From an uncultured Eubacteriales bacterium (GTDB lineage: Bacteria; Bacillota; Clostridia; Oscillospirales; Ruminococcaceae), in assembly GCA_900318545.1 (NCBI GenBank), contig ONLC01000061.1:1-9786 (forward strand): 9,786 bases of DNA. Reading direction: 5' to 3'. How positions within the stretch are numbered: the first letter of the stretch is position 1; each line of letters opens with the position of its first letter. The notes under the pieces were generated by a model. The model saw only the letters and a list, made by a program, of their open reading frames with translations. It had not been told where the DNA came from and did no database searches. The translations under genes were made by a program, and so were the position numbers. Below are positions 1-6,779 of this stretch, in pieces.

Positions 1-1191
1 TGAGGACAGCTCCTCCTCACCGATAACGGAAGCAAGGCTTCTTGCGTCCTGCACCTTTGCATAAGCCGCAAAGAGCTGGTTTGAAACCATCTGATGATCC
101 TCTCTTGTGTAGCCCTCACCGATACCGTCCTTCATAAGTCGGGACAGCGACGGCAGCACCGACACCGCAGGATAAACTCCTGTCTGGTCGAGGTTACGGT
201 CAAGAACTATCTGACCCTCAGTGATGTAGCCTGTAAGGTCAGGAACAGGGTGAGTTATATCGTCATTCGGCATTGTGAGGATAGGTATCTGCGTTACAGA
301 GCCCTTTGAGCCCTTTACTATGCCTGCTCTCTCATATATAGAGGCAAGGTCGGAATACAGGTATCCGGGGTATCCCTTTCTGCCGGGTATCTCTCCCTTT
401 GAGGACGAGAACTCTCGCAAAGCCTCAGCATAGGAGGTCATATCCGTAAGTATTACGAGAATGTGCATATCATGCTCAAATGCAAGATACTCGGCACAGG
501 TGAGCGCAACCTTAGGAGTGAGTATTCTCTCAATGATAGGGTCATTGGAGAGGTTAAGGAACATTACTACTCTTCCCAGTGCTCCCGACTCCTCGAAGCT
601 TCTGCGGAAATAGTCGGCAACGTCATTCTTAACGCCCATAGCTCCGAACACAACCGCAAAGTCCTGACCGTTTTCGTCGGCTATCTTTGCCTGCCTTACT
701 ATCTGAACTGCGAGCTTGTTGTGAGAAAGTCCCGAGCCCGAGAAGATAGGCAGCTTCTGACCTCTGATAAGGGTCATAAGTGCGTCTATTGAGCTTATAC
801 CTGTGTTTATATAGTTTCTCGGATAAGTCCTCATAACGGGGTTTAGGGGCGCACCGTTTATGTCGGCGGTCTTTTCGGGGAAAATATCTCCAAGGCCGTC
901 TATCGGTCTGCCTGCGCCGTTGAAGATACGTCCGAGCATTTCGGTTGAGAGAGGAAGCTCCATGCTCTTTCCCTCAAAGCTTGTGGTAGTATTCGCAAGC
1001 GAGAGCCCCTTAGTGCCCTCAAACACCTGAAGCACCGCCCTGTCACGGTCTACCTCAACCACTCTTGCGAGCCTTTTTGTGCCGTCATCAAGCCTTATCT
1101 CAGCCATTTCATCATAGGAGATACCGCTTACGTGGTCAAGCGCCACCAGAGGGCCGTTTATACTGCTCAGTCCGATGTATTTTACATTCAC
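1..1191 (-). CDS. ntpB: V-type ATPase subunit B (non-catalytic head subunit), 3' end outside window
   Basis: This is the non-catalytic nucleotide-binding subunit of the V1/A1 head, which alternates with A in a hexamer. I translated the minus strand from 1191: the frame stays open for 397 residues to the window edge. The family is usually about 455-470 residues, so roughly the last 60-70 are missing. It begins M(GTG)NVKYIGLSSINGPLV. Residues 138-158 contain GQKLPIFSGSGLSHN, the B-subunit replacement for a Walker A loop. Other family stretches are NTGISSIDAL (about 128-138), FGAMGVKND (about 182-190), LTDMTSYAEALREFSS (about 248-263), PGRKGYPGYLYSDLA (about 269-283) and GSVTQIPILTMPNDDITHP. The start is GTG at 1191-1189, overlapping the TGA stop of A by four bases (GTGA), with GGAGGTG about 8 nt upstream inside the end of A. 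The nearby ATG is out of frame and runs straight into TAA. The overlap implies translational coupling with A, giving matched A and B amounts. Confidence 0.96.
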   Translation of the reverse strand, partial: MNVKYIGLSSINGPLVALDHVSGISYDEMAEIRLDDGTKRLARVVEVDRDRAVLQVFEGTKGLSLANTTTSFEGKSMELPLSTEMLGRIFNGAGRPIDGLGDIFPEKTADINGAPLNPVMRTYPRNYINTGISSIDALMTLIRGQKLPIFSGSGLSHNKLAVQIVRQAKIADENGQDFAVVFGAMGVKNDVADYFRRSFEESGALGRVVMFLNLSNDPIIERILTPKVALTCAEYLAFEHDMHILVILTDMTSYAEALREFSSSKGEIPGRKGYPGYLYSDLASIYERAGIVKGSKGSVTQIPILTMPNDDITHPVPDLTGYITEGQIVLDRNLDQTGVYPAVSVLPSLSRLMKDGIGEGYTREDHQMVSNQLFAAYAKVQDARSLASVIGEEELSS

Positions 1192-2951
1192 GCTCCGACA
1201 CCTCCGATCAGCTCTTCAAAGTCCTTTCTCATATCCAGCTCATAGTCCCTGAACATTTCGGGCTTATCATTCGGGATATCGTACTTTACCTTGATTATCT
1301 TCTCAGCCCAGCCGTTTTCAAGCACCTTTGAAGCCGTAATGCCCTTTGAAAGAGCGTTCTTCGCCTTATCGTAAAAGCTGAGTATCAGCTTCATCATAAG
1401 GTACTGCTTTTCAAGCGGTACATAGGTATCGTCCTTATGGTAGGCATTCTGCTGAAGGAAGCCTACTCTTACTATCCTTGCAACCTCGATCAGAAGCTTC
1501 TGATCGTCGGGCAGAACGTCGGTACCCATAAGCTTTACGATCTCCATGAGGGTATTTTCCTCAACGAGAATATTCGAGATCTCCTGTCTGACCTCCATAA
1601 AGTCATCGGAGACTCTGTTTTTATAGTATTCGCCTAAGTCCTCGGTATACTCCGAGTAGCTGGAGTTCCAGTTGATAGCAGGGTAATGCCTTGCATAAGC
1701 GAGGGACTTATCCAGTGCCCAGAAGCACCTTACAAATCTCTTTGTGTTCTGAGTTACAGGCTCGGAGAAGTCAGCGCCCTGAGGGGAAACTGCACCGATA
1801 ATAGTAACAGAGCCCTCCTTGCCGTTTAAGCTCTCGACATAGCCTGCTCTCTCATAAAACTCAGAGATACGTGACGGCAGATATGCAGGGAAGCCTTCCT
1901 CGGCAGGCATTTCCTCCAGACGGCCGGATATCTCACGCAGAGCCTCAGCCCATCTTGAGGTCGAGTCCGCCATTATAGCTATGTGGTAGCCCATATCCCT
2001 GTAATACTCGGCAAGAGTGATGCCCGTATAGATAGATGCCTCTCTTGCAGCAACAGGCATATTTGAGGTGTTTGCTATAAGCACTGTTCTGTCGGTCAGG
2101 GGCTTCTGAGTTCTCGGGTCGATAAGCTCGGAGAACTCCTCCAGCACCTGAGTCATCTCATTTCCACGCTCACCGCAGCCGATGTATACGATAATATCCG
2201 CATCGCACCATTTAGCAAGCTGGTGCTGGGTCATAGTCTTTCCTGTACCGAAGCCCCCCGGTATAGCGGCTGTGCCGCCCTTAGCGATCGGGAGTATCGT
2301 ATCAATTATACGCTGACCCGTCACAAGAGGCCTGTCGATAGGCAGTCTCCTTTTGCAGGGGCGGGGCGTTCTTATAGGCCACTTCTGCATAAGGGTAAGC
2401 TCGGTCACTCTGCCTGCTGTGTCCTTTATCTTAACTACGGTATCATTAACCTTATAGTCGCCGTTTTTCGCAGTCCAGATGACCTCACCGCCCTTTGAAA
2501 GCGGAGGCACCATACATCTGTGCTCAACTACGGGAGTTTCGGGGCAGACAGCGTATATATCGCCTGCACCGAGCTTATCGCCCACCTCACAGGTGACAGT
2601 TACCCTGTACTCCTTCTCCATATCAACGCTCGGAATGTTAGCACCGTCAGCTATGAACGCACCCGACATTTCAGAGAGCTTTCTGAGCGGTCTTTCGATA
2701 CCGTCGAAAATATTCGTGATTATTCCCGGGGCGAGGGTTGCCGACATAGGTGCTCCTGTACTTTCCACAGGCTCACCGGGCTTCAGCCCCGTTGTAGACT
2801 CATAGACCTGAATAGTAGTGTAGTCAGACTCAACTCTGATGACCTCACCGATAAGTCTTTTCTCACCGACATAGACCATTTCCTGCATAGAGAACGTCTT
2901 TGTATCGGCTACCTTTACTACAGGTCCGTTTATTGAATAGATAACATCCAT
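1188..2951 (-). CDS. ntpA: V-type ATPase catalytic subunit A
   Basis: This is the catalytic nucleotide-binding subunit of the V1/A1 head; it hydrolyses ATP (or makes it when run in reverse) and drives rotation of the central shaft. The 587-residue length is normal for the family. The N-terminal beta-barrel begins IYSINGPVVKV. The so-called bulge region specific to A subunits lies at about 90-190. The Walker A loop at 231-239 reads PGGFGTGKT, where the better known members have GPFGSGKT or GPFGAGKT; the Lys238 and Thr239 pair is intact. GERGNEMTQV at 260-269 holds the conserved Glu261 and Arg262, and the Walker B region IMADSTSRWAEALRE ends near 340, with Asp329. FPAYLPSRISEFYERAG follows. The start is ATG at 2951 with AGAGGA 7 nt upstream. 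It is separated from upstream E by 348 nt of repeat DNA and overlaps downstream B by four bases. Confidence 0.97.
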   Translation of the reverse strand: MDVIYSINGPVVKVADTKTFSMQEMVYVGEKRLIGEVIRVESDYTTIQVYESTTGLKPGEPVESTGAPMSATLAPGIITNIFDGIERPLRKLSEMSGAFIADGANIPSVDMEKEYRVTVTCEVGDKLGAGDIYAVCPETPVVEHRCMVPPLSKGGEVIWTAKNGDYKVNDTVVKIKDTAGRVTELTLMQKWPIRTPRPCKRRLPIDRPLVTGQRIIDTILPIAKGGTAAIPGGFGTGKTMTQHQLAKWCDADIIVYIGCGERGNEMTQVLEEFSELIDPRTQKPLTDRTVLIANTSNMPVAAREASIYTGITLAEYYRDMGYHIAIMADSTSRWAEALREISGRLEEMPAEEGFPAYLPSRISEFYERAGYVESLNGKEGSVTIIGAVSPQGADFSEPVTQNTKRFVRCFWALDKSLAYARHYPAINWNSSYSEYTEDLGEYYKNRVSDDFMEVRQEISNILVEENTLMEIVKLMGTDVLPDDQKLLIEVARIVRVGFLQQNAYHKDDTYVPLEKQYLMMKLILSFYDKAKNALSKGITASKVLENGWAEKIIKVKYDIPNDKPEMFRDYELDMRKDFEELIGGVGA

Positions 2952-2973
2952 ATATGTTTCCTCTTTAATATAT

Positions 2974-3011
2974 TAGGTAATAGGTAATAGGGAATAGGGA
3001 ATAGGTATGGT
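2974..3011 (+). repeat. Left terminal inverted repeat, built from heptamers
   Basis: From 2976 the arm reads as consecutive 7-nt units: GGTAATA, GGTAATA, GGGAATA, GGGAATA, then GGTATGG. It pairs with 3215-3252 (36 of 38). The inverted repeat is therefore itself a short tandem array. Confidence 0.85.
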
Positions 3012-3083
3012 GTCAGCTTCGCTGACGATGCCCATTCGGGCACAAAGAGAGTGCAGACTTTTTCTTTGGCTGCTCTTAGGATA

Positions 3084-3132
3084 GGTTTTAGGTTTTAGGT
3101 TATAGGTTATAGATTTTAGGTTATAGGTTTCA
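3084..3132 (+). repeat. Central heptamer array, seven GGTTWTA-type units
   Basis: Seven contiguous 7-nt units occur in exact phase: GGTTTTA twice, GGTTATA twice, GATTTTA, GGTTATA and GGTTTCA. They share the GG...TA frame with the GGTAATA/GGGAATA units of the terminal arms but have T in the middle instead of A. On the mRNA strand of the operon the array reads as repeats of TATAACC/TAAAACC. Confidence 0.85.
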
Positions 3133-3214
3133 GGTCGTTTTTCGATAAGCTTTTTTCAACCTATCACCTTGGGGTATGGGGCAAAGCCCCATTAAGATCA
3201 TCGCCGCAGGCGAT

Positions 3215-3252
3215 ACCATACCTATTCCCTATTACCTATTCCCTATTACCTA
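3215..3252 (-). repeat. Right terminal inverted repeat, built from heptamers
   Basis: Read on the minus strand from 3250 the units are GGTAATA, GGGAATA, GGTAATA, GGGAATA and GGTATGG. Beyond 3252 a further stretch to about 3273 (GGTAATT, GGGAACA, GATAATA on the minus strand) continues the heptamers after a 2-nt phase shift, so the outer boundary is not certain. Confidence 0.85.
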
Positions 3253-3273
3253 AATTACCTGTTCCCTATTATC

Positions 3274-3297
3274 AAAAAAACTGTTGCCCGAGCAAAG
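3274..3297 (-). terminator. Weak terminator-like hairpin just after subunit E
   Basis: On the minus strand CTTTGC, loop TCGG, GCAACAG can fold into six base pairs with one bulged C (3297-3281), followed at once by seven T (3280-3274). It starts 2 nt beyond the stop of E. The stem is short, so it would at most terminate part of the transcripts before A and B, or be a processing site. Confidence 0.4.
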
Positions 3298-3299
3298 GC

Positions 3300-3881
3300 T
3301 TACAGTGCCAGCTCCCTGCGCTCGGAGAACCTTGCTCTCTGCTCCTCAAAGGCAGAGTCAAGAGTGAAGTCAAGGGCTACGCCCTCCTTCTCAAAGATAA
3401 ACAGGGCTCCTCCAAGCTCAATGCTGTCACGCTCGCAGACCTCAAAGCCGTCAAACTGCTTTGCATACTTCATATCAGAGGGTGCTATATACACCTTGCC
3501 CTCAGATGTCGGGTATGCTGCCCACGCTGCGACCGATGCATCTCTCAGATACAGCTCATACTTATCCGATGCTCTGAACCTCACCAGCTTTTCGCTGACA
3601 GCCTCAAACACCCGATCAATAAGCTCCTGTCTGTGCTCCAGTATCTCTCTCTGGCAGGCGAGCTTCTGTGCCGACACCTCACGGAGCTGTCTTTCACGCT
3701 CCCTTGTGCTCTCGGCTCTCTCGGCAGACTCTATTCTCTGCTCCGATGCCTGCTCGGCTGCCTCTATAGTTTCGGTGTACTGTCTGTTCGCTTCTGCCGT
3801 GATCTCAGCTGCCGTCTTGTCGGCATCATCAAAAACAGCCTTCTCGAAGCGGCCAAACCTTTGTGCCTCACTGAGTTTCAT
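3300..3881 (-). CDS. ntpE: V-type ATPase subunit E (peripheral stalk)
   Basis: Subunit E forms the peripheral stalk (stator) with a small G/H-type coiled-coil protein, tying the A3B3 head to the membrane subunit I. The 193-residue length fits the family (about 190-210). Residues 10-90 are a highly charged, Ala/Glu/Arg-rich helix expected to be coiled coil (AEQASEQRIESAERAEST, then RERERQLREVSAQKL). The C-terminal globular part (about 95-193) includes the E-type stretches KVYIAPSDMKYAKQF and SIELGGALFIFEKEGVALDFTLDS; the last is the usual signature region where others read GGV...R.G.I..D.TL. The start ATG at 3881 has AGGAGG five bases upstream. It lies 23 nt after F. In many relatives E directly follows K, so the order K-F-E is a rearrangement relative to the Enterococcus layout (K-E-C-G). 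Confidence 0.93.
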   Translation of the reverse strand: MKLSEAQRFGRFEKAVFDDADKTAAEITAEANRQYTETIEAAEQASEQRIESAERAESTRERERQLREVSAQKLACQREILEHRQELIDRVFEAVSEKLVRFRASDKYELYLRDASVAAWAAYPTSEGKVYIAPSDMKYAKQFDGFEVCERDSIELGGALFIFEKEGVALDFTLDSAFEEQRARFSERRELAL

Positions 3882-3904
3882 AATGTCCTCCTGTTGTCCC
3901 GTGG

Positions 3905-4213
3905 TCAGAGCTTAATGCCGATAGCCTCGGAAAGATAGCGTGATATAGTATCCGATATCTTTGAGGTAGCGTGACGGTCGGGTATCTCAACTATGAGCGG
4001 CTGCTTTACCGTCAGCTTGTACTCATAGACCTTCTCCCTGCACTGCTTTACGGCAATGTCAGTCATAAGGATAACTCCTACGTCCTCCATCTGCATAGCC
4101 TCATCAAGAGCTGCTGTGACCTCCTCGGGGGTGTGAACGACAACTCCCTCGATACCTGCGAGCCTCATGCCCATCTGAGTATCTATGTTGTCGCTGATAA
4201 GATAAAATCTCAT
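3905..4213 (-). CDS. ntpG: V-type ATPase subunit F (central shaft)
   Basis: This small soluble subunit of the central shaft binds subunit D and transmits rotation; it corresponds to NtpG of Enterococcus and F of Thermus. The 102-residue length is typical. It opens with MRFYLISDNIDTQMGMRLAGI, matching the family pattern of a first beta strand, then a D-x-x-x-x-G-x-x-L-A-G-I helix. A middle strand VGVILMTDIAVKQC and the PLIVEIPDRHA loop, where the family has a strongly conserved P-x-I-x-x-I-P stretch, follow. The start ATG at 4213 has AAGGAG 10 nt upstream; that ribosome site directly adjoins the TAA stop of K, 12 nt away. The tight spacing suggests coupling to K. Confidence 0.93.
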   Translation of the reverse strand: MRFYLISDNIDTQMGMRLAGIEGVVVHTPEEVTAALDEAMQMEDVGVILMTDIAVKQCREKVYEYKLTVKQPLIVEIPDRHATSKISDTISRYLSEAIGIKL

Positions 4214-4225
4214 AAGGATAGCTCC

Positions 4226-4666
4226 TTAGCCTCCGATATTGGAGATGATAAGAATTGAGATAAGCAGTCCGTAAAGGGCGATACCTTCACCAAGTACGAC
4301 GAAGATAAGTGCCTTAACGAAGTTCTTCGGATCCTCCGAGGTCGCACCGATAGCGGCAGGTGTACCCGAACCAACTGCGATACCTGCTCCCACGCAGGAG
4401 AGACCTACTGCAAGTGCAGCGGCAAGGTATCCGAGACCTGTACCTGTAGAAAGCTGTGCAGCCTTTGAGGTTTCCTCAGCGGCAGCGTGTACAAAGCCTC
4501 CGATTGGTACAAGGATAGACATAAGCATAATTCCTGCAAATGTGCAGAGGTTGCCTATAAATGCGCCCTTAGGCGACTTTCCGTTCTTGATCTTCTTAGC
4601 CATAAGTGCGAAGGGCACAAGCAGAAGTGCGATCGCAATAAGCGGCAGTGCAAAATAAATAAGCAT
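4226..4666 (-). CDS. ntpK: V-type ATPase proteolipid subunit K (rotor ring)
   Basis: The membrane rotor subunit whose ring carries ions past subunit I. It has 146 residues and four predicted membrane helices: about 1-23, 36-60, 75-101 and 117-142. The second hairpin is the classic proteolipid: GLSCVGAGIAVGSGTPAAIG, then polar loop EDPKNF (111-116), then VVLGEGIALYGLL with the ion-carrying Glu127. The first hairpin has no membrane carboxylate, as in other duplicated K subunits with one ion site per four helices. I chose ATG 4666 because GGAGG lies 8 nt upstream and starts inside the alternative TTG start at 4681, which would therefore lack its own ribosome site. Glu127 is followed by Gly, not the Ser/Thr typical of Na+ binders, and helix 3 lacks Gln, which hints at proton coupling (inference). 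The I stop is 15 nt upstream. Confidence 0.93.
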   Translation of the reverse strand: MLIYFALPLIAIALLLVPFALMAKKIKNGKSPKGAFIGNLCTFAGIMLMSILVPIGGFVHAAAEETSKAAQLSTGTGLGYLAAALAVGLSCVGAGIAVGSGTPAAIGATSEDPKNFVKALIFVVLGEGIALYGLLISILIISNIGG

Positions 4667-4681
4667 ATTGATTACCTCCAA
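4667..4681 (-). promoter_or_regulatory. Ribosome site deciding the K start
   Basis: Minus-strand TTGGAGGTAATCAAT leads directly into ATG at 4666. GGAGG is 8 nt from that ATG. A start at the TTG would place the ribosome site inside the coding region and add five unhelpful residues to a protein that otherwise begins directly with its first membrane helix. Confidence 0.85.
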
Positions 4682-6649
4682 TTAATTACTTTCGGTCACA
4701 GGTGTGAACTTTACGCTGACAGGCTCAAAGGGCTTTCCGCCGCTGTCATAGAATCTTGAGAACATCTCATAGAATTCAAGCCTGATTATCTGGATAGCTA
4801 CGATCATACCCTCCATAGCCATAACAAACAGGTTTCCGATTATCAGCACTATCGGCTGACCTACCGCACCTGCACCGTCCATAAGGGTCATAACAACCAG
4901 CATCATTCCCGCATGAGAGAGAACGAAGCCGCCGACTCTCAGGAAGGACATAGTGTTGGAAACGTAGCTGAGCAGGAACTCAAACATCTCGAAGAAGTTC
5001 TCTACTATAAAGCTTCCTATAGTCATCGGCTCGCCGTCCTCGGAGAGCTGCCACTTTCTGTACTTGACCCATGCAGCCAGCGGCACACGGCAGAAGATAC
5101 ACAGAAGCGGTATAACTATCAGGCAGATAACAAAGGGCGCGGACATTACCTTTACATCAAACATCATTGTGGACACAACGCCCGTGATTATCGAGCCGTA
5201 GAATATCAGTCCGCAGATACCGTTGCACCCGAATATCGCCTTTTCATAGTCCTTGGCTTTGAAGCCTGCATAGATGTTTATTATCATCGAAATAAGTATA
5301 AGGGCAATGCCTATGCCTACCGCAGTCAGCAGAATGAAGTTAGTCTGCTTGAATACTTTAAGCGGCAGGAAGTCGATCCCCATGCTCTCATACACCGGGT
5401 CTAAAAGCTCCTCGAACCCGAACACCGAGCCGTAGAGCGTTCCGAACACCATACTGGATATTCCCACTCGTCTGACGATACCGCCTGCAAGCGGACCAAG
5501 CTTCTTATGCAGAAGTATTCCTGCAAGAAGTATCACAAAGCCCTGTCCGAGATCTCCGAACATTATTCCGAAGAGCAGTGTGTAGGTCAGCGCCACAAAG
5601 GCTGTCGGGTTTATGCCCCCGTACACGGGCAGGCCGTACATCTCAACGAGCATTTTATAAGGCCTTGTAAGGAAGCTGTTTTTGAGTATCGTAGGCGGCT
5701 GACATGAAGCGTCAGCATCGGGCGGCAGGAAGGACACCTCAGAGGTTCTGAACTCATCAAACAATGCCGAGAACTCAGCTTCCTTTTTCTTCGGAACAAA
5801 GCCCTTTATGATGTAGTGCTTTGTTCCCTGACCGCTGTTTACGGTACCCACGTTCTTTTTAAGCTCAGAGTACTTGCTCTTCAGCTGCAGCTTTGTACAG
5901 AGCATCTGAATTTTATTCTCATTAGCTCTTGTAAAGGCTGCTACCTTTTCCTCGGCTTCCTTTTTGGAGGCTTCAAGCTGGGCTATCTCATCTGAGATAT
6001 TTTTCATGGCCTCATCTGCATTACCCGAGACATACCTCGGCAGCATTACCCTTTCAAAGTACATACTCTTGAACAGGTCATCTGCTCTTTCCTTGTCGCC
6101 CTCGGGGCAGAAGTACATTCCCCATACATAGCTGTCCGACTTCTCGAAGGCTACGAAAAAGAAGTTATCGTTGTAGTACTCAAGCTTCGGGTAATTGTCA
6201 AGCGGAAGGCGGCCTATCCTTACGCTTACGTGCTTACAGGAGAATAACTGCTGGAAGTCGCTGTTCATACCCTTCAGGTGCTTGATATGCTTACGTGCTT
6301 CATTCAGCTCGGAGATACGGGCGTCTCCCTTACGGCTGTCCCGGGCGACTGCCTCGAAGCCCTCTTCAAGCTCCGAGCAGAGAGCTTCAAGCTCCTCGGC
6401 ACTGTCAGCGGACAATCCCTTGCAGTCGGTCTCCACAGGCTCTATACCGCAGTCAGAGGCCAGCTTTACAGCTCTTTTCAAAAGCGCTGCATACTCGTTC
6501 CTGTCATTCAGGAGGCGCCCTCTTGCCTCTCCGGGGGAGAAGGCAGGCTCAATATGGAAGATACCGCTCTTGCTGCACCGTTCAAGTGCCATATCGAGCT
6601 CTTCCATATTTCCGAGAATATTGACAAGAGACATTGTTTCAATTGCCAT
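4682..6649 (-). CDS. ntpI: V-type ATPase subunit I (membrane stator, a-type)
   Basis: The membrane stator subunit that provides the half-channels facing the K ring and anchors the peripheral stalks. It has 655 residues, normal for bacteria. The soluble N-terminal half (1-330) has alpha/beta lobes joined by long charged helices (about 80-125 and 210-265), the usual collapsed coiled-coil arm. From about 345 come seven or eight hydrophobic segments. The first is NPTAFVALTYTLLFGIMFGDLGQG. In the late helices, NTMSFLRVGGFVLSHAGM places Arg571 where the family has its essential arginine, and AMEGMIVAIQIIRLEFYE (about 611-628) contains Glu613, Arg623 and Glu625. The start MAIETMSLVNILG fits the family N-terminus, although the ribosome site is weak (AAAGGA about 14 nt upstream). 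It is cut off from upstream C by a 199-nt repeat-filled gap. Confidence 0.95.
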   Translation of the reverse strand: MAIETMSLVNILGNMEELDMALERCSKSGIFHIEPAFSPGEARGRLLNDRNEYAALLKRAVKLASDCGIEPVETDCKGLSADSAEELEALCSELEEGFEAVARDSRKGDARISELNEARKHIKHLKGMNSDFQQLFSCKHVSVRIGRLPLDNYPKLEYYNDNFFFVAFEKSDSYVWGMYFCPEGDKERADDLFKSMYFERVMLPRYVSGNADEAMKNISDEIAQLEASKKEAEEKVAAFTRANENKIQMLCTKLQLKSKYSELKKNVGTVNSGQGTKHYIIKGFVPKKKEAEFSALFDEFRTSEVSFLPPDADASCQPPTILKNSFLTRPYKMLVEMYGLPVYGGINPTAFVALTYTLLFGIMFGDLGQGFVILLAGILLHKKLGPLAGGIVRRVGISSMVFGTLYGSVFGFEELLDPVYESMGIDFLPLKVFKQTNFILLTAVGIGIALILISMIINIYAGFKAKDYEKAIFGCNGICGLIFYGSIITGVVSTMMFDVKVMSAPFVICLIVIPLLCIFCRVPLAAWVKYRKWQLSEDGEPMTIGSFIVENFFEMFEFLLSYVSNTMSFLRVGGFVLSHAGMMLVVMTLMDGAGAVGQPIVLIIGNLFVMAMEGMIVAIQIIRLEFYEMFSRFYDSGGKPFEPVSVKFTPVTESN

Positions 6650-6716
6650 AGCTCATTTACTTTTCCTTTCGTTAGTTTTATATTTAAAAATTCGTGTAAG
6701 TCATAATGTTTTGAAA

Positions 6717-6779
6717 GGGGCATGGGGCAACGCCCCATTAAGATCATCGCCGCAGGCGATACCTTACCTATTCCCTATT
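6717..6779. repeat. Second, partial copy of the element (right portion only)
   Basis: Positions 6717-6779 match 3171-3233 at 60 of 63 positions, same orientation. Both copies hold the hairpin ATGGGGC/GCCCCAT (here 6722-6738) and the hairpin ATCGCC/GGCGAT (here 6746-6760), then run into the heptamer arm. Nothing resembling the left arm, the left hairpins or the GGTTWTA array occurs in the 67 nt between here and subunit I, so this is a solo end or a truncated copy. Confidence 0.88.

Larger units (their letters stand above)
2974..3252. mobile_element. MITE-like inverted-repeat element, complete copy
   Basis: This 279-nt non-coding element has terminal inverted repeats at 2974-3011 and 3215-3252. 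The left arm and the reverse complement of the right arm agree at 36 of 38 positions, differing only at arm positions 12 and 19. Just inside each arm are two hairpins in mirrored order. On the left these are GTCAGC/GCTGAC (3012-3026) and TGCCC/GGGCA (3029-3042). On the right they are ATCGCC/GGCGAT (3200-3214) and ATGGGGC/GCCCCAT (3176-3192). The middle carries a GGTTWTA heptamer array. There is no transposase, so any movement would need one supplied in trans. A target-site duplication is not clear; the ends begin and finish with TA. Calling it mobile is inference from this architecture and from the partial second copy at 6717-6845. It could instead be a REP-like structural repeat. Confidence 0.7.
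2952..3299. other. E|A intergenic gap filled by repeat element
   Basis: This 348-nt gap sits inside an operon whose other junctions are mostly under 25 nt. From E towards A it holds a hairpin followed by seven T (minus strand, 3297-3274), a short extra heptamer stretch (about 3253-3273), the inverted-repeat element (2974-3252) and the ribosome site of A. I found no convincing coding frame. Several TATAAC words on the minus strand come from the repeat itself, so I do not call a promoter here. Confidence 0.8.

Noticed and set aside
3098..3170. Internal promoter for subunits A and B on the minus strand (TTATCG, 17 nt, TATAAC)
   Set aside because: The -35 is poor and the TATAAC words are a by-product of the GGTTATA repeat; not supported over background.
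2974..3252. CRISPR array
   Set aside because: Repeats are contiguous 7-nt units and inverted arms with no unique spacers and no cas genes in the window.
3364..3915. Open 183-codon frame on the plus strand opposite subunit E
   Set aside because: It is a serine-rich shadow of a highly charged coiled-coil gene, with no ribosome site or family resemblance; the minus-strand frame is a clear subunit E.
4667..4681. TTG start for subunit K
   Set aside because: The strong ribosome site lies within this stretch and points to ATG 4666.
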